Of a stretch of DNA of 64,000 nucleotides, positions 28,807 through 37,385 are shown piece by piece. The DNA lies in NCBI GenBank assembly GCA_016699615.1, contig CP064984.1, positions 1,612,001 through 1,676,000 of the forward strand, given 5' to 3'. The notes below the pieces were generated by a model. That model did not search any database and was not told the DNA's origin. It saw only the letters and a list, made by a program, of their open reading frames with translations. Positions within the stretch are counted from its first letter, which is position 1; each line of letters starts with the position of its first letter. The stretch comes from Sphingobacteriales bacterium. Lineage in GTDB: Bacteria; Bacteroidota; Bacteroidia; Chitinophagales; JADIYW01. Made by a program: the position numbers and the translations under genes.

Positions 28807-30412
28807 AAATGTTTTTTTACTATTATGGATAATTGCATTCTTTGCATTTATCAAAGGGTACAATGCTGGATGGTGTTATGATGCTATAACATTTTCATAT
28901 ACAATAAATGAAAAACCATTAAGTTATTTATTTAATTTAAACGCAGATTACATTATTCGTTTTGTATATTTTACAATAGAATATGTTGCCTATTATTTAT
29001 TTGGAGAACAAGGTTGGGATTGGTATATCCTAAAAATTACAATACACAGCATTAATGCATTTTTACTTTTTATAATAGCTAAAATGTTATTACAAAAACT
29101 AAAGATTAAAAACACATATTTAAGTTTATGTATTTCTATACTATTCCTTATTTCGCCATATACAACAGAAGTTGTTTTATATCAAGCAACGTTGCAATAT
29201 GCCTTAGTTACATTGTTTATACAACTATGTATATTTTGTTTGTTTAAATATATTGAAACAGATAAAATCAAGTATATATATCTATACATTACAATCAATA
29301 CTATTTCAATCTTTACATCAGAAATTACTTTTGTATTTCCATTGATAATATTTGTAATCATATTTATTTATGCTGATCTCAACGAAATAAAAATAAGACA
29401 CCTTACGTTTCCACTTATTTCATTAATAATTCTAATAATCTATTTAAGTATCACATTCCTTTTATTAGGAAAAATAGTTGGACATTACGGACCAGAAATT
29501 CACTTAGAACCAAATATAAGTAGAAGCTTACCTAATTTTCTAAAATTCTTCTTAGATATTATTGCATTTACACAATATTGGAATTTTGATAAAATGTATA
29601 ATACGTACGTATTTATTGAATCATATTATGTTGTATTTTATTTGATTCTGTTTGTTGCGTTTCTATTGTTATATTATTTTGTAAAAGATAAAAAAAGATT
29701 ATTAAAAAAAACACTTGTTCTATTGCTGTGTGTTATAAGTCTGTTGCCAGTTATAAATTTATTTTTCTTATACGTTACACCAATTGAAGGTGATAGATAT
29801 TATTATTTTTCATTAATTTTTGTGTACCTATTTGTTCTTCTTATTACATATAATATAGATAAAGTATTTGCACAAACATTATTCTGCTTTCTATTTGTTT
29901 TAAATTTTATTCTATTACAAAAAAATGTTATTGAATGGCAAAAAGCACAAAAAATTATAGACAATTCATTACAAACTTTTAACCTAGAAAAAAATAAGAA
30001 ATATATGTTTCTAGCAGTTGCTGATAGAATTGGTGGCGCACTCATTTTTGCCAGTGATGAATCTAAAGAAAAACCATTCGGCCTATCTGATTTTGCAATG
30101 GCAATTTGCATCAGAAAAGACATGCAAGTAGAAGGAAAAATAGGTCAAGTTTTAAACTACAATGTAACTTCTGAAACTATTTGCCCAATCATAGAAATTG
30201 TAAACGATACAACATTAAAATATACTTTACCATGTTGTGGTCAATGGTGGTGGAAACGTAGACATGGTGCCACAGATTTTGAAAATGATTATTATCGTGT
30301 AAAAATGATTGGTGGTTGGCAACAAGAAGTTTTAGTAACTCTTAAGCAAAAACCAAAAGATATGATATACATATATCAATGTGGCGAAGAATTTGTAGAA
30401 CTCAAATTCTAA
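28796..30412 (+). CDS. Multi-spanning membrane protein, GT-C-like, tandem copy 2
   Basis: 538 residues, paralogous to the preceding gene and overlapping it by 11 bases (GTG start inside the upstream end). It has the same plan: about ten helices, TTEVVLYQATLQY as the counterpart of TEVVAWGATLHY, EGDRYYYFSLIFVY, then a soluble domain with WWWKRRHGATDFENDYY. The shared GAT-x2-ND-Y motif near the end of both suggests a conserved C-terminal domain. Substrate unknown. No reliable terminator lies before the convergent SIMPL gene, whose stop abuts it. Confidence 0.62.
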   Translation: MKNKNVFLLLWIIAFFAFIKGYNAGWCYDAITFSYTINEKPLSYLFNLNADYIIRFVYFTIEYVAYYLFGEQGWDWYILKITIHSINAFLLFIIAKMLLQKLKIKNTYLSLCISILFLISPYTTEVVLYQATLQYALVTLFIQLCIFCLFKYIETDKIKYIYLYITINTISIFTSEITFVFPLIIFVIIFIYADLNEIKIRHLTFPLISLIILIIYLSITFLLLGKIVGHYGPEIHLEPNISRSLPNFLKFFLDIIAFTQYWNFDKMYNTYVFIESYYVVFYLILFVAFLLLYYFVKDKKRLLKKTLVLLLCVISLLPVINLFFLYVTPIEGDRYYYFSLIFVYLFVLLITYNIDKVFAQTLFCFLFVLNFILLQKNVIEWQKAQKIIDNSLQTFNLEKNKKYMFLAVADRIGGALIFASDESKEKPFGLSDFAMAICIRKDMQVEGKIGQVLNYNVTSETICPIIEIVNDTTLKYTLPCCGQWWWKRRHGATDFENDYYRVKMIGGWQQEVLVTLKQKPKDMIYIYQCGEEFVELKF

Positions 30413-31158
30413 TTTCCAATAGCAAATCTTACTACCAAAGATTTTGAGATAGTAACACTAGTAGATTTTGTTGCACCATTAAGCATGTTGCCAAGCATGC
30501 CAAACAATGCGCCAAAGCCACCCATACTTTCTGGATTATTAAACATAGAAGTGTATACATTTTCCATGCTTTGGTTACTTACATTCAAAGGATTGCCAAG
30601 CGTTGTGCCCATTTGTTTTGCAATTACTTGTGCTTCTTTCTTTGCTTTATTCATCAATTTTTCAAGAAGAATAATTTCATGGCTATGTTTGTCTTTCACA
30701 TTTACTTGTGTGGTGGTAACACCAACACCTTCAATTGCCAATAATTCGTTGCTCAATTTTTCGTATTGTGAAACATTATCCAATTTTACCTCATAAGCAT
30801 TTTCATAGATTGAAAAATCTTTTGAAAATGGATTTTTATTTTTTTCTTCCTCATGAAATTTAAAACTACTCACATTATATTTATTAAGAATCGCTTCAAT
30901 TTTTGCTTTTGTAGCTTTTTGTTTATTCTGTGCGTCACGTTTCTGTTTTTCAATTTCTTTTTCATCTAAATCATAATCATCATAGTCATAATCATCATTT
31001 TCTTCTTCAATTTGTACCATCAATGTCATTAAATCGGCTTGCACCATCAAAGTATCACTTACTTTTACTTCAATATATTTTTCATTGCTACCAAAACTTT
31101 GCGCATTAATAAGTATTGTTGTTGCTATTAAGCTTAATAATAAAAATATGTTTTTCAT
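30409..31158 (-). CDS. SIMPL-domain periplasmic protein
   Basis: 249 residues. The signal peptide starts at MKNIFLLLSLIATTILINAQ (start at 31158 chosen over an upstream ATG because it gives a clean signal). The mature part carries the SIMPL (DUF541) fold: YIEVKVSDTLMVQADLM, a charged Asp/Tyr-rich insert (DDYDYDDYDLDEKE), then VTTTQVNVKDK and ALLIKAKKEAQ-type helices (KAKKEAQVIAKQMG). SIMPL proteins are exported and of uncertain function, with links to oxidative stress. It shares a transcript with the 55-residue gene upstream (26-base gap). Confidence 0.78.
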   Translation of the reverse strand: MKNIFLLLSLIATTILINAQSFGSNEKYIEVKVSDTLMVQADLMTLMVQIEEENDDYDYDDYDLDEKEIEKQKRDAQNKQKATKAKIEAILNKYNVSSFKFHEEEKNKNPFSKDFSIYENAYEVKLDNVSQYEKLSNELLAIEGVGVTTTQVNVKDKHSHEIILLEKLMNKAKKEAQVIAKQMGTTLGNPLNVSNQSMENVYTSMFNNPESMGGFGALFGMLGNMLNGATKSTSVTISKSLVVRFAIGN

Positions 31159-31184
31159 ATATGTATTTTTTATTTGTGTAATAA

Positions 31185-31352
31185 TTATCCACCACATCCA
31201 ATCAAACGATTAGGATTTTTTTCTACTAATTTTTCTAATTCTGGCATCAAAGGTTCTATGCCAATATCGTTATTGTCTTCAGGTACTACAACATTCTCTT
31301 GTTGTATTTTTTTGTCTTTCTGCACTTCTTTTTTGATGTTTTCTTCTTCCAT
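31185..31352 (-). CDS. Conserved small protein ending in NRLIGCGG (55 residues)
   Basis: ATG at 31350-31352 to TAA at 31185-31187. MEEENIKKEVQKDKKIQQEN is followed by an acidic middle and the tail NPNRLIGCGG. The Lys/Glu-rich N-terminus and short Cys-Gly-Gly end are coding-like, and codon use matches neighbours. It lies 26 bases upstream of the SIMPL gene, same strand, and has TATATTTG just upstream (31358-31365). Possibly a Cys-carrying small protein; function unknown. Too short for usual ORF cut-offs. Confidence 0.6.
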   Translation of the reverse strand: MEEENIKKEVQKDKKIQQENVVVPEDNNDIGIEPLMPELEKLVEKNPNRLIGCGG

Positions 31353-31396
31353 CTACACAAATATAAAAAACATTCTAAATATGATTACATTTGCAA

Positions 31397-32443
31397 ATGA
31401 TTAATGTTGAGAAAATAGACATTAGAAAACTAAATCTTGATGAGCTTATGCTCAAAATAAAATCATTGGGCGAGCCAGCATTCAGAGCAAAACAAATCAA
31501 TGAATGGATATGGAAAAAATCGGCTACTAGTTTTGATGTAATGACAAATTTGTCCATCCAACTAAGAGAAAAATTAAATTTGCATTTTAAATTTAACCCA
31601 ATTCAAATTCACACAGAACAAATTTCTAATGACGGAACAATCAAAACAGCATTCAAATTACACGATGGACATTTTATAGAAGGTGTATTAATTCCAAGTG
31701 ATAACAGAGCCACAGCATGTGTATCATCTCAAGTTGGGTGTAGTCTTACATGCAAATTTTGTGCAACAGGATATTTAAAACGAGAAAGAAATTTAGATGC
31801 AGCAGAAATTTACGACCAAGTAGTTTTGATTAATCAACAAGCAATAAAACATCTTGGGCGACCACTCACAAATATTGTATTTATGGGCATGGGAGAGCCA
31901 CTGCTCAACTATAATAATGTAATGGAAAGTATTCATAAAATCACATCTGAAGATGGATTGAATATGGCATCCAAGCGTATTACTGTTTCAACAGCAGGCA
32001 TTGCCAAAATGATTAAAAAATTAGCTGATGACCATGCAAAGTTCAACCTTGCACTTTCATTACATGCAGCAGATGATGAAAAGAGAGATACAATAATGCC
32101 TATCAACGAACAAAATAATATAGAAGCATTAGTTGAAGCACTCAATTATTTTGACGAACATACAAAGAGCGAAATTACCTTCGAATATATTTTGCTAGAT
32201 AATGTAAATGATACAATAGAAGATGCAAAAAAATTGGCAACATTAGCACGAAGAGTAAACGGCGTAAAAGTAAACATCATTGAGTACAATACTATTGAAA
32301 ATGTAGACTATGTAAAGACTGCAATAGAAAAAAGAGAGCAGTTTATCCAATACCTAACAAAACAAAAAGTTATTGCAAATGTAAGAAGAAGCAGAGGCAA
32401 AGATATAGACGCAGCTTGCGGTCAATTAGCTAATAAAATGTAA
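31397..32443 (+). CDS. rlmN: 23S rRNA/tRNA adenine C2-methyltransferase RlmN
   Basis: 348 residues. A radical-SAM enzyme that methylates A2503 of 23S rRNA and A37 of some tRNAs. Seen: the cluster-binding motif CSLTCKFC (Cys 115, 119, 122), FMGMGEPLLNYNNV, STAGIAKMIK, LALSLHAADDEKRDTIMP and a C-terminal cysteine in DAACGQL (near 341), the catalytic site of the family. ATG at 31397 is chosen over a TTG two codons upstream; TACATTTG lies directly before it. Divergent from the 55-residue gene with 44 bases between starts. Confidence 0.96.
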   Translation: MINVEKIDIRKLNLDELMLKIKSLGEPAFRAKQINEWIWKKSATSFDVMTNLSIQLREKLNLHFKFNPIQIHTEQISNDGTIKTAFKLHDGHFIEGVLIPSDNRATACVSSQVGCSLTCKFCATGYLKRERNLDAAEIYDQVVLINQQAIKHLGRPLTNIVFMGMGEPLLNYNNVMESIHKITSEDGLNMASKRITVSTAGIAKMIKKLADDHAKFNLALSLHAADDEKRDTIMPINEQNNIEALVEALNYFDEHTKSEITFEYILLDNVNDTIEDAKKLATLARRVNGVKVNIIEYNTIENVDYVKTAIEKREQFIQYLTKQKVIANVRRSRGKDIDAACGQLANKM

Positions 32444-32533
32444 TTTTTGCAACTACCTCTGAAAAATATAATATCAAAAGTTTAGTCTTTATCAAGATTA
32501 AAGTAACAGAAGAGATTGTTTAACGAAAAAAAA

Positions 32534-32570
32534 ATGTCGTTCGTCGATTGTTTCATGTCGTTCGTCGATT
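32534..32570 (+). promoter_or_regulatory. Pair of 16-bp direct repeats upstream of lipoprotein cassette
   Basis: ATGTCGTTCGTCGATT occurs at 32534-32549 and again, identical, at 32555-32570, a 21-base period (two helical turns). The pair ends 53 bases before the first lipoprotein start. Its composition stands out from the AT-rich surroundings. The spacing suits a dimeric regulator; LytTR-type response regulators bind such paired direct repeats (inference). Confidence 0.6.
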
Positions 32571-32623
32571 TCTGGTTGTAATATAATTACTAAATATACA
32601 CTTTTACATTAAAATTAATAAAT

Positions 32624-33226
32624 ATGAAAATACATATCTTAAATATGATATTAATGATATTCCTCATTGTATCATGTAAAAAAGAAGAGAACAACGCAAC
32701 ATCTAAAAAGTTAGTAGAAAGTTATAATGTAACAATGGGCAACCAAACAACACCAACATCAGGGTGGAATTGTTTTTTTTCATTTGATTCTGCTAAAGTA
32801 TATAGATTATCTGAAGCATTTAATAATCAATCTAAAATAGATTTGATTTTTTTACATAATGATCCAGATGATGTTGCTATGTTTGTTTCTCCATTCTCAA
32901 TGGCAGATGCTATTGCAAACAAACCATATATGTATGCAACTTCAAACTATGGTGTTGAAGATTGGACTACAAAGAACACATTACAAATAAATGTGACAGA
33001 TATTACGGTGTCAGACTTTAATAACATCACAACAGTAGAGCAATTAAATACAGCTTACGAAAATGACAAGAATATTACTAATGCTTGGGAAGTAGATATA
33101 TCAGCTAATAAAGTATATAGGTTTATGACAAACAGCAATAGAATTGGTCTTATAAAGGTAAATTCTATAAGTGGAAACCATAATACAAAAGGAGAAATCA
33201 ATTTTGATGTTAAAATTATAAAATAA
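32624..33226 (+). CDS. Lipoprotein of unknown function, cassette member 1
   Basis: 200 residues. The signal MKIHILNMILMIFLIVSC ends with a lipobox (Cys 18) followed by KKEENN, a charged stretch that may serve as a Bacteroidota surface-export signal. The mature part has LEGs such as GWNCFFSFDSAKVYRLSEAF and repeated beta strands. First gene of a four-lipoprotein tandem, 53 bases after the paired 16-bp repeats, and six bases before the next gene. No family recognised. Confidence 0.6.
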   Translation: MKIHILNMILMIFLIVSCKKEENNATSKKLVESYNVTMGNQTTPTSGWNCFFSFDSAKVYRLSEAFNNQSKIDLIFLHNDPDDVAMFVSPFSMADAIANKPYMYATSNYGVEDWTTKNTLQINVTDITVSDFNNITTVEQLNTAYENDKNITNAWEVDISANKVYRFMTNSNRIGLIKVNSISGNHNTKGEINFDVKIIK

Positions 33227-33232
33227 ATTAAT

Positions 33233-33736
33233 ATGAAAAAAATTACAGTAATATTGATAGCTATAGCAGTCATCATAGGATTGAATAGGTGTGCCACCAA
33301 CTCAACTTACTCCAAATTAATGCCAATACCAGGAATATGGCAAGGGAAAGATAGTATTGGTAGATATGTTACTTTCTTATTTAGTACAGATAGTCTGGTT
33401 AGTATAGAAATAAAACCAGATAAAACTGCAAACAATAGCATACAAGTACTTAGAGGATATTATAAAGTAAATGCATATATAGATAAGTTTTGGGAAGGAG
33501 AACATGCTAGCCATGATTCAAGTGTAATAACTGGATATATATTAAATAATAGGCAAAAGGTGTCTTTTTCATTTGTACACTACGCACTACAAGCCAGTAA
33601 TATGCATAATAGTACCTATAATCCAAATAATGGAACTGATAACTTAGCTAAAATGACAGGTTTCTATGGCGTATCTGCTGGTGCATCAAGAATTCCTGTT
33701 CAACTAATAAATTTTAAATCTTATCACTTATATTAA
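33233..33736 (+). CDS. Lipocalin-like lipoprotein, cassette member 2
   Basis: 167 residues. Signal MKKITVILIAIAVIIGLNRC with Cys 20; Arg at -1 is atypical for a lipobox, so lipidation is less sure. The mature part begins with PIPGIWQGKDSIGRYVTFLF, a lipocalin-like/TTHB210-type first strand (GxW motif), and continues with beta strands. Six bases after member 1 and 11 before member 3. Function unknown. Confidence 0.55.
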   Translation: MKKITVILIAIAVIIGLNRCATNSTYSKLMPIPGIWQGKDSIGRYVTFLFSTDSLVSIEIKPDKTANNSIQVLRGYYKVNAYIDKFWEGEHASHDSSVITGYILNNRQKVSFSFVHYALQASNMHNSTYNPNNGTDNLAKMTGFYGVSAGASRIPVQLINFKSYHLY

Positions 33737-33747
33737 TAATCTAAATT

Positions 33748-34215
33748 ATGAAAAAACTAAATATATATAAAGTTATGTTGTATTTATTTTTAATTACAAT
33801 ATTTTTATCATCATGTGATACATTTGAGGTAACAGTAATTCCAAGATACCCAGTAGAAGGTTTGTGGTATTCAAAAAAACAAGGCAGTAATGGGATTAGT
33901 AGTCTTAACTATAGTTTTTTCCTAAAAGAGAATAACCAACTTACCGTAAATATAGACAATGGCACAACCGAAGTCTATGCTTATTATGGCACATGGCGAT
34001 TAATAAATGATACTGTAAGAATGGGTTGGTACTATGATGCTCGTAGTACTACAGATAGTTCATTCTTCTACTATAAAGTGAAATATCAACCAAATAGTAC
34101 AAATCCACCAGATAATCCAAGTCCAACAAATGGTTCTGTCCATGCATACAATCCATACTATCAAAATGCACTTAAAGTTTGGTCAAAATCGAGAGAATTC
34201 GTTAGACAATATTAA
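33748..34215 (+). CDS. Lipocalin-like lipoprotein, cassette member 3
   Basis: 155 residues. Signal MKKLNIYKVMLYLFLITIFL, then SSC with Cys 23 and Asp at +2. The mature part carries PVEGLWYSKKQGSNG, the same G-W opening as member 2, and a YYGTWRLINDTVRMGWYY block, both lipocalin-like. A Pro/Asn/Ser-rich loop follows (NPPDNPSPTNG). Same strand, 11 bases after member 2. Function unknown. Confidence 0.58.
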   Translation: MKKLNIYKVMLYLFLITIFLSSCDTFEVTVIPRYPVEGLWYSKKQGSNGISSLNYSFFLKENNQLTVNIDNGTTEVYAYYGTWRLINDTVRMGWYYDARSTTDSSFFYYKVKYQPNSTNPPDNPSPTNGSVHAYNPYYQNALKVWSKSREFVRQY

Positions 34216-34245
34216 AATATAATTTTTTATAGAAAAACTTCATAT

Positions 34246-34707
34246 ATGAAAAGTATTACCATAAGTACAATAACAGCAATAGTACTTTTTACAATAAGTT
34301 GTAAAAAAGAAGGAAGTACAGCAAATAATAATACTTCAGTTCAATCTAGGTTAGTAAATAAAAACTGGAGATCAGCAAAAATGAAATCAAACGGCGTTTC
34401 GTTAAACAAATGGTGTTGGATGGGAAGTTTTTATAATTTCTATGAAGATGGAAACGTATTTATTACAGAAGGAAATAATTATGGTTTGTGCGAAGGAAAT
34501 GTACCAGGTAAAATCAGTAAATATAAATATACAATATCAGATGATGAGAAATGGTTGGTAATAAATGTCAAAACACCAGTAGAAGATTTAGATTCATTTA
34601 TGATAGTTCTATCAACTGAAAATAAATTAAACTTAAAAAGAGAGATAAATAAAGGCAGTGTTTTGTATCCTATGGAAACTTGGGAAGATGAATTGAGTGT
34701 ACAATAA
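34246..34707 (+). CDS. Lipocalin-like lipoprotein, cassette member 4
   Basis: 153 residues. Signal MKSITISTITAIVLFTISC (Cys 19) followed by KKEGS. The mature part reads LVNKNWRSAKMKSNGVSLN, YNFYEDGNVFIT, then KYKYTISDDEKWLVI, the strand pattern of small lipocalin-like proteins common in Bacteroidota. It lies 30 bases after member 3 and ends 50 bases before the convergent recA stop. Ligand unknown. Confidence 0.62.
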   Translation: MKSITISTITAIVLFTISCKKEGSTANNNTSVQSRLVNKNWRSAKMKSNGVSLNKWCWMGSFYNFYEDGNVFITEGNNYGLCEGNVPGKISKYKYTISDDEKWLVINVKTPVEDLDSFMIVLSTENKLNLKREINKGSVLYPMETWEDELSVQ

Positions 34708-34756
34708 CAAACAAAATCATAGAAATAATTTGTACAGAAATAAAAAATAAAATAAA

Positions 34757-35764
34757 TTATTTTACGCTTAATTTATCTTTTATTTTCTGTTCAATTTCAG
34801 CAGACATCTCAGGATTATCAGCAAATAATTGTTTTACTTGGTCTCTACCTTGTCCAATTTTTTGACCTTCGTAGCTATACCAAGCACCACTTTTTTGTAT
34901 AATACCCAAGTCTGCTCCCAAATCTATAATTTCCCCATCTTTAGAAATTCCTTTACCAAAGAAAATATCAAATTCAGCAGTTCTAAATGGAGGCGCCAAT
35001 TTATTTTTCACCACTTTAATTCTGGTTTCGTTGCCAATCACATTGCCTTCCTTATCTTTTATTTGTCCAATTCTTCTAATATCTAAACGTATTGAAGCAT
35101 AGAATTTTAAGGCATTTCCACCAGTTGTTGTTTCAGGACTACCAAACATCACACCTATTTTGTCTCTCAATTGGTTAATGAAAATACATGAACAATGTGT
35201 TTTGTTAATAGCACCAGTTAGTTTTCTCATTGCTTGACTCATCAAACGTGCATGTAAACCCATTTTACTATCGCCCATGTCACCTTCAATTTCACTACGT
35301 GGTACTAATGCAGCTACAGAGTCTACTACTACCAAATCAATTGCAGCAGAACGTATCAATTGCTCTGCAATATCCAATGCTTGTTCTCCATCATCTGGTT
35401 GAGTGATGTAAAGATTGTCAGTATCCACACCTAATGCTTCTGCATATTTTTTATCAAATGCATGCTCTGCATCTATGATAGCACAGATTCCACCTCTTTT
35501 TTGAGTTTCTGCAATAGCATGTATAGCGATTGTCGTTTTTCCAGAACTTTCAGGACCATATATTTCTATGATTCTTCCACGTGGAAAACCATTAATACCT
35601 AATGCTAAATCTAAGCCCAAAGAGCCAGTTGGAATTACTTCTGCATCAACGATAGAGTTATCACCTAACTTCATCACTGTGCCTTTCCCATATTGTTTGT
35701 CTAACTTATCTAAGGTAAGTTGTAGTGCTTTTAGCTTATTGTCATCTTTATTTTTTTCGCTCAT
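34757..35764 (-). CDS. recA: Recombinase RecA
   Basis: 335 residues from [15 protein letters not shown], chosen over an ATG 23 codons upstream because this gives the normal RecA length and start. DNA strand exchange and SOS induction. Seen: Walker A GPESSGKT at 70-77, [10 protein letters not shown] (Walker B), the [15 protein letters not shown] block and [21 protein letters not shown] (loop L2). Intact. A divergent 199-base region separates it from the sugar transferase; no clear SOS box was found there by eye. Confidence 0.97.
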   Translation of the reverse strand: MSEKNKDDNKLKALQLTLDKLDKQYGKGTVMKLGDNSIVDAEVIPTGSLGLDLALGINGFPRGRIIEIYGPESSGKTTIAIHAIAETQKRGGICAIIDAEHAFDKKYAEALGVDTDNLYITQPDDGEQALDIAEQLIRSAAIDLVVVDSVAALVPRSEIEGDMGDSKMGLHARLMSQAMRKLTGAINKTHCSCIFINQLRDKIGVMFGSPETTTGGNALKFYASIRLDIRRIGQIKDKEGNVIGNETRIKVVKNKLAPPFRTAEFDIFFGKGISKDGEIIDLGADLGIIQKSGAWYSYEGQKIGQGRDQVKQLFADNPEMSAEIEQKIKDKLSVK

Positions 35765-35963
35765 ATTATATAGACGTATTTTTATTGAATTTCCACAAAA
35801 TAAGCATATTTTTTTAAATAAAACAAAAACCAATTATTTAATATTTGAGATGGCTGTTTTTATTATTAACGCTATTTTAACTCAATATTTTTTAGTTATT
35901 TTGCAACTTTATTAACAATAATTTCTTCTATAGATATAGAATATTTAATCTGAGCTGATTTCT

Positions 35964-37385
35964 ATGAAAAAAAGAGTGACCAATTTATTTATCTTAGCTC
36001 ATTCTATTGGAGATTTGGTTATCCTAAATGCTGCTTACCTTATTGGCCACTTTTGGGCATTTTGGGGTAAGCCTATTCAATTGTTTTCAGAGATGTATTT
36101 GCAACTTTGGATTTATTTGAATCTTCTATATTTCGTATCTGCTCAGATTTCTGGCACATTTGACATGTATCGAAATACAAGATTTTTTACTTTATTATCA
36201 TCATTGGTAAGATTGTTTTTCTTCCAAGTTGTTTTAGCATTTTCATATATAGTTGTATTTAAAGATTTGAATAATACATTCAAAATTTCAAGAGAATTAT
36301 TATTAGTTACTTATGCTACATCTTTTATTCTTACAATTATATGGCGTTTTGGATTTATAAAAACAGTAAGATTTTATAGATCTAAAGGTTTTAATAATAG
36401 AACTGTACTTATTGTTGGTGCTGGGCATTCTGCACAAGAATTTAAAAAAATGCTTGAGCATAGAATGGAATATGGATATAAGTTTTTAGGTTTTTTTGAG
36501 GATCATCCAGAAAAATTTAGCGTTGAGGTAAGAAAACACATATTAGGAAATATCGAAGATGCAAAACTATATGCATTGAGAAATGAAATTGATGAAATAT
36601 TTTGTGCATTACAACATAATGAAGAATCAAAAATTAAAGATTTAATACAGTTTGGAGATGAAAATTTAGTAAGAGTAAAAATTGTTCCAGACATGTCAAG
36701 ATTTTTATCACATCATTTAAATAAAATAGAAATTGACTATTACGGACAAATTCCTGTAATGACCTTGAGACCAGAGCCATTAGAAAGTTTTGTTAATCGA
36801 TTCATAAAAAGAGCATTTGATATTCTATTCTCATTTTTCATTATTACATTTGTGCTTTCATGGTTGATTCCTATTATTGCAATCATTATTAAAATGACAT
36901 CAAAAGGTCCAATATTTTTTATACAAAAACGCTCGGGTTTAATGCGAAATACATTCGATGTGATAAAATTTAGAACCATGTATGTCAATGATAAAGCACA
37001 TGAATTACAAGCAACTAGAGATGATGTCCGCATTACGCCAATAGGAAGATTTCTAAGAAAATATAACTTAGATGAACTACCTCAGTTTATAAATGTATTC
37101 TTCGGACATATGTCTGTTATTGGACCAAGACCACATATGTTAAAACATACACATGAATATTCAAAAATTATTGATAAATTTATGGTCAGACATTTGATAA
37201 AACCTGGCATAACAGGTTGGGCTCAAGTGAATGGATTTAGAGGCGAAACTCGAAACCACGAAAGTATTGTAGATAGAGTGAAAGCAGACGTATGGTACAT
37301 AGAGAATTGGAGTTTTGCACTAGATGTAAAAATTATTATTATGACAATTATCAATATGATTAGAGGAGAAGAAAATGCATTTTAA
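35964..37385 (+). CDS. Undecaprenyl-phosphate sugar phosphotransferase (WcaJ/WbaP-like)
   Basis: 473 residues. Starts exopolysaccharide or O-antigen synthesis by moving a sugar phosphate to undecaprenyl phosphate at the inner membrane. Seen: four N-terminal helices (first ~140 residues), a Rossmann-like middle domain (VLIVGAGHSAQEFKKML), a fifth hydrophobic segment, then the catalytic domain with PIFFIQKRSGLMRNTFDVIKF, RTMYVND and LDELPQF, plus MSVIGPRPHM and PGITGWAQVNG. The full two-domain layout matches WcaJ. The stop overlaps the next gene by 11 bases, linking it to the Wzi/RemB-like protein. Confidence 0.9.
   Translation: MKKRVTNLFILAHSIGDLVILNAAYLIGHFWAFWGKPIQLFSEMYLQLWIYLNLLYFVSAQISGTFDMYRNTRFFTLLSSLVRLFFFQVVLAFSYIVVFKDLNNTFKISRELLLVTYATSFILTIIWRFGFIKTVRFYRSKGFNNRTVLIVGAGHSAQEFKKMLEHRMEYGYKFLGFFEDHPEKFSVEVRKHILGNIEDAKLYALRNEIDEIFCALQHNEESKIKDLIQFGDENLVRVKIVPDMSRFLSHHLNKIEIDYYGQIPVMTLRPEPLESFVNRFIKRAFDILFSFFIITFVLSWLIPIIAIIIKMTSKGPIFFIQKRSGLMRNTFDVIKFRTMYVNDKAHELQATRDDVRITPIGRFLRKYNLDELPQFINVFFGHMSVIGPRPHMLKHTHEYSKIIDKFMVRHLIKPGITGWAQVNGFRGETRNHESIVDRVKADVWYIENWSFALDVKIIIMTIINMIRGEENAF

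Noticed and set aside
31174..31404. 76-codon plus-strand ORF
   Set aside because: It is antisense to the better-supported 55-residue gene and has low-complexity Phe/Ser content.
35765..35963. SOS box upstream of recA
   Set aside because: No convincing palindromic LexA-type site was found by eye in the intergenic region; LexA motifs vary in Bacteroidota, so this is not excluded.
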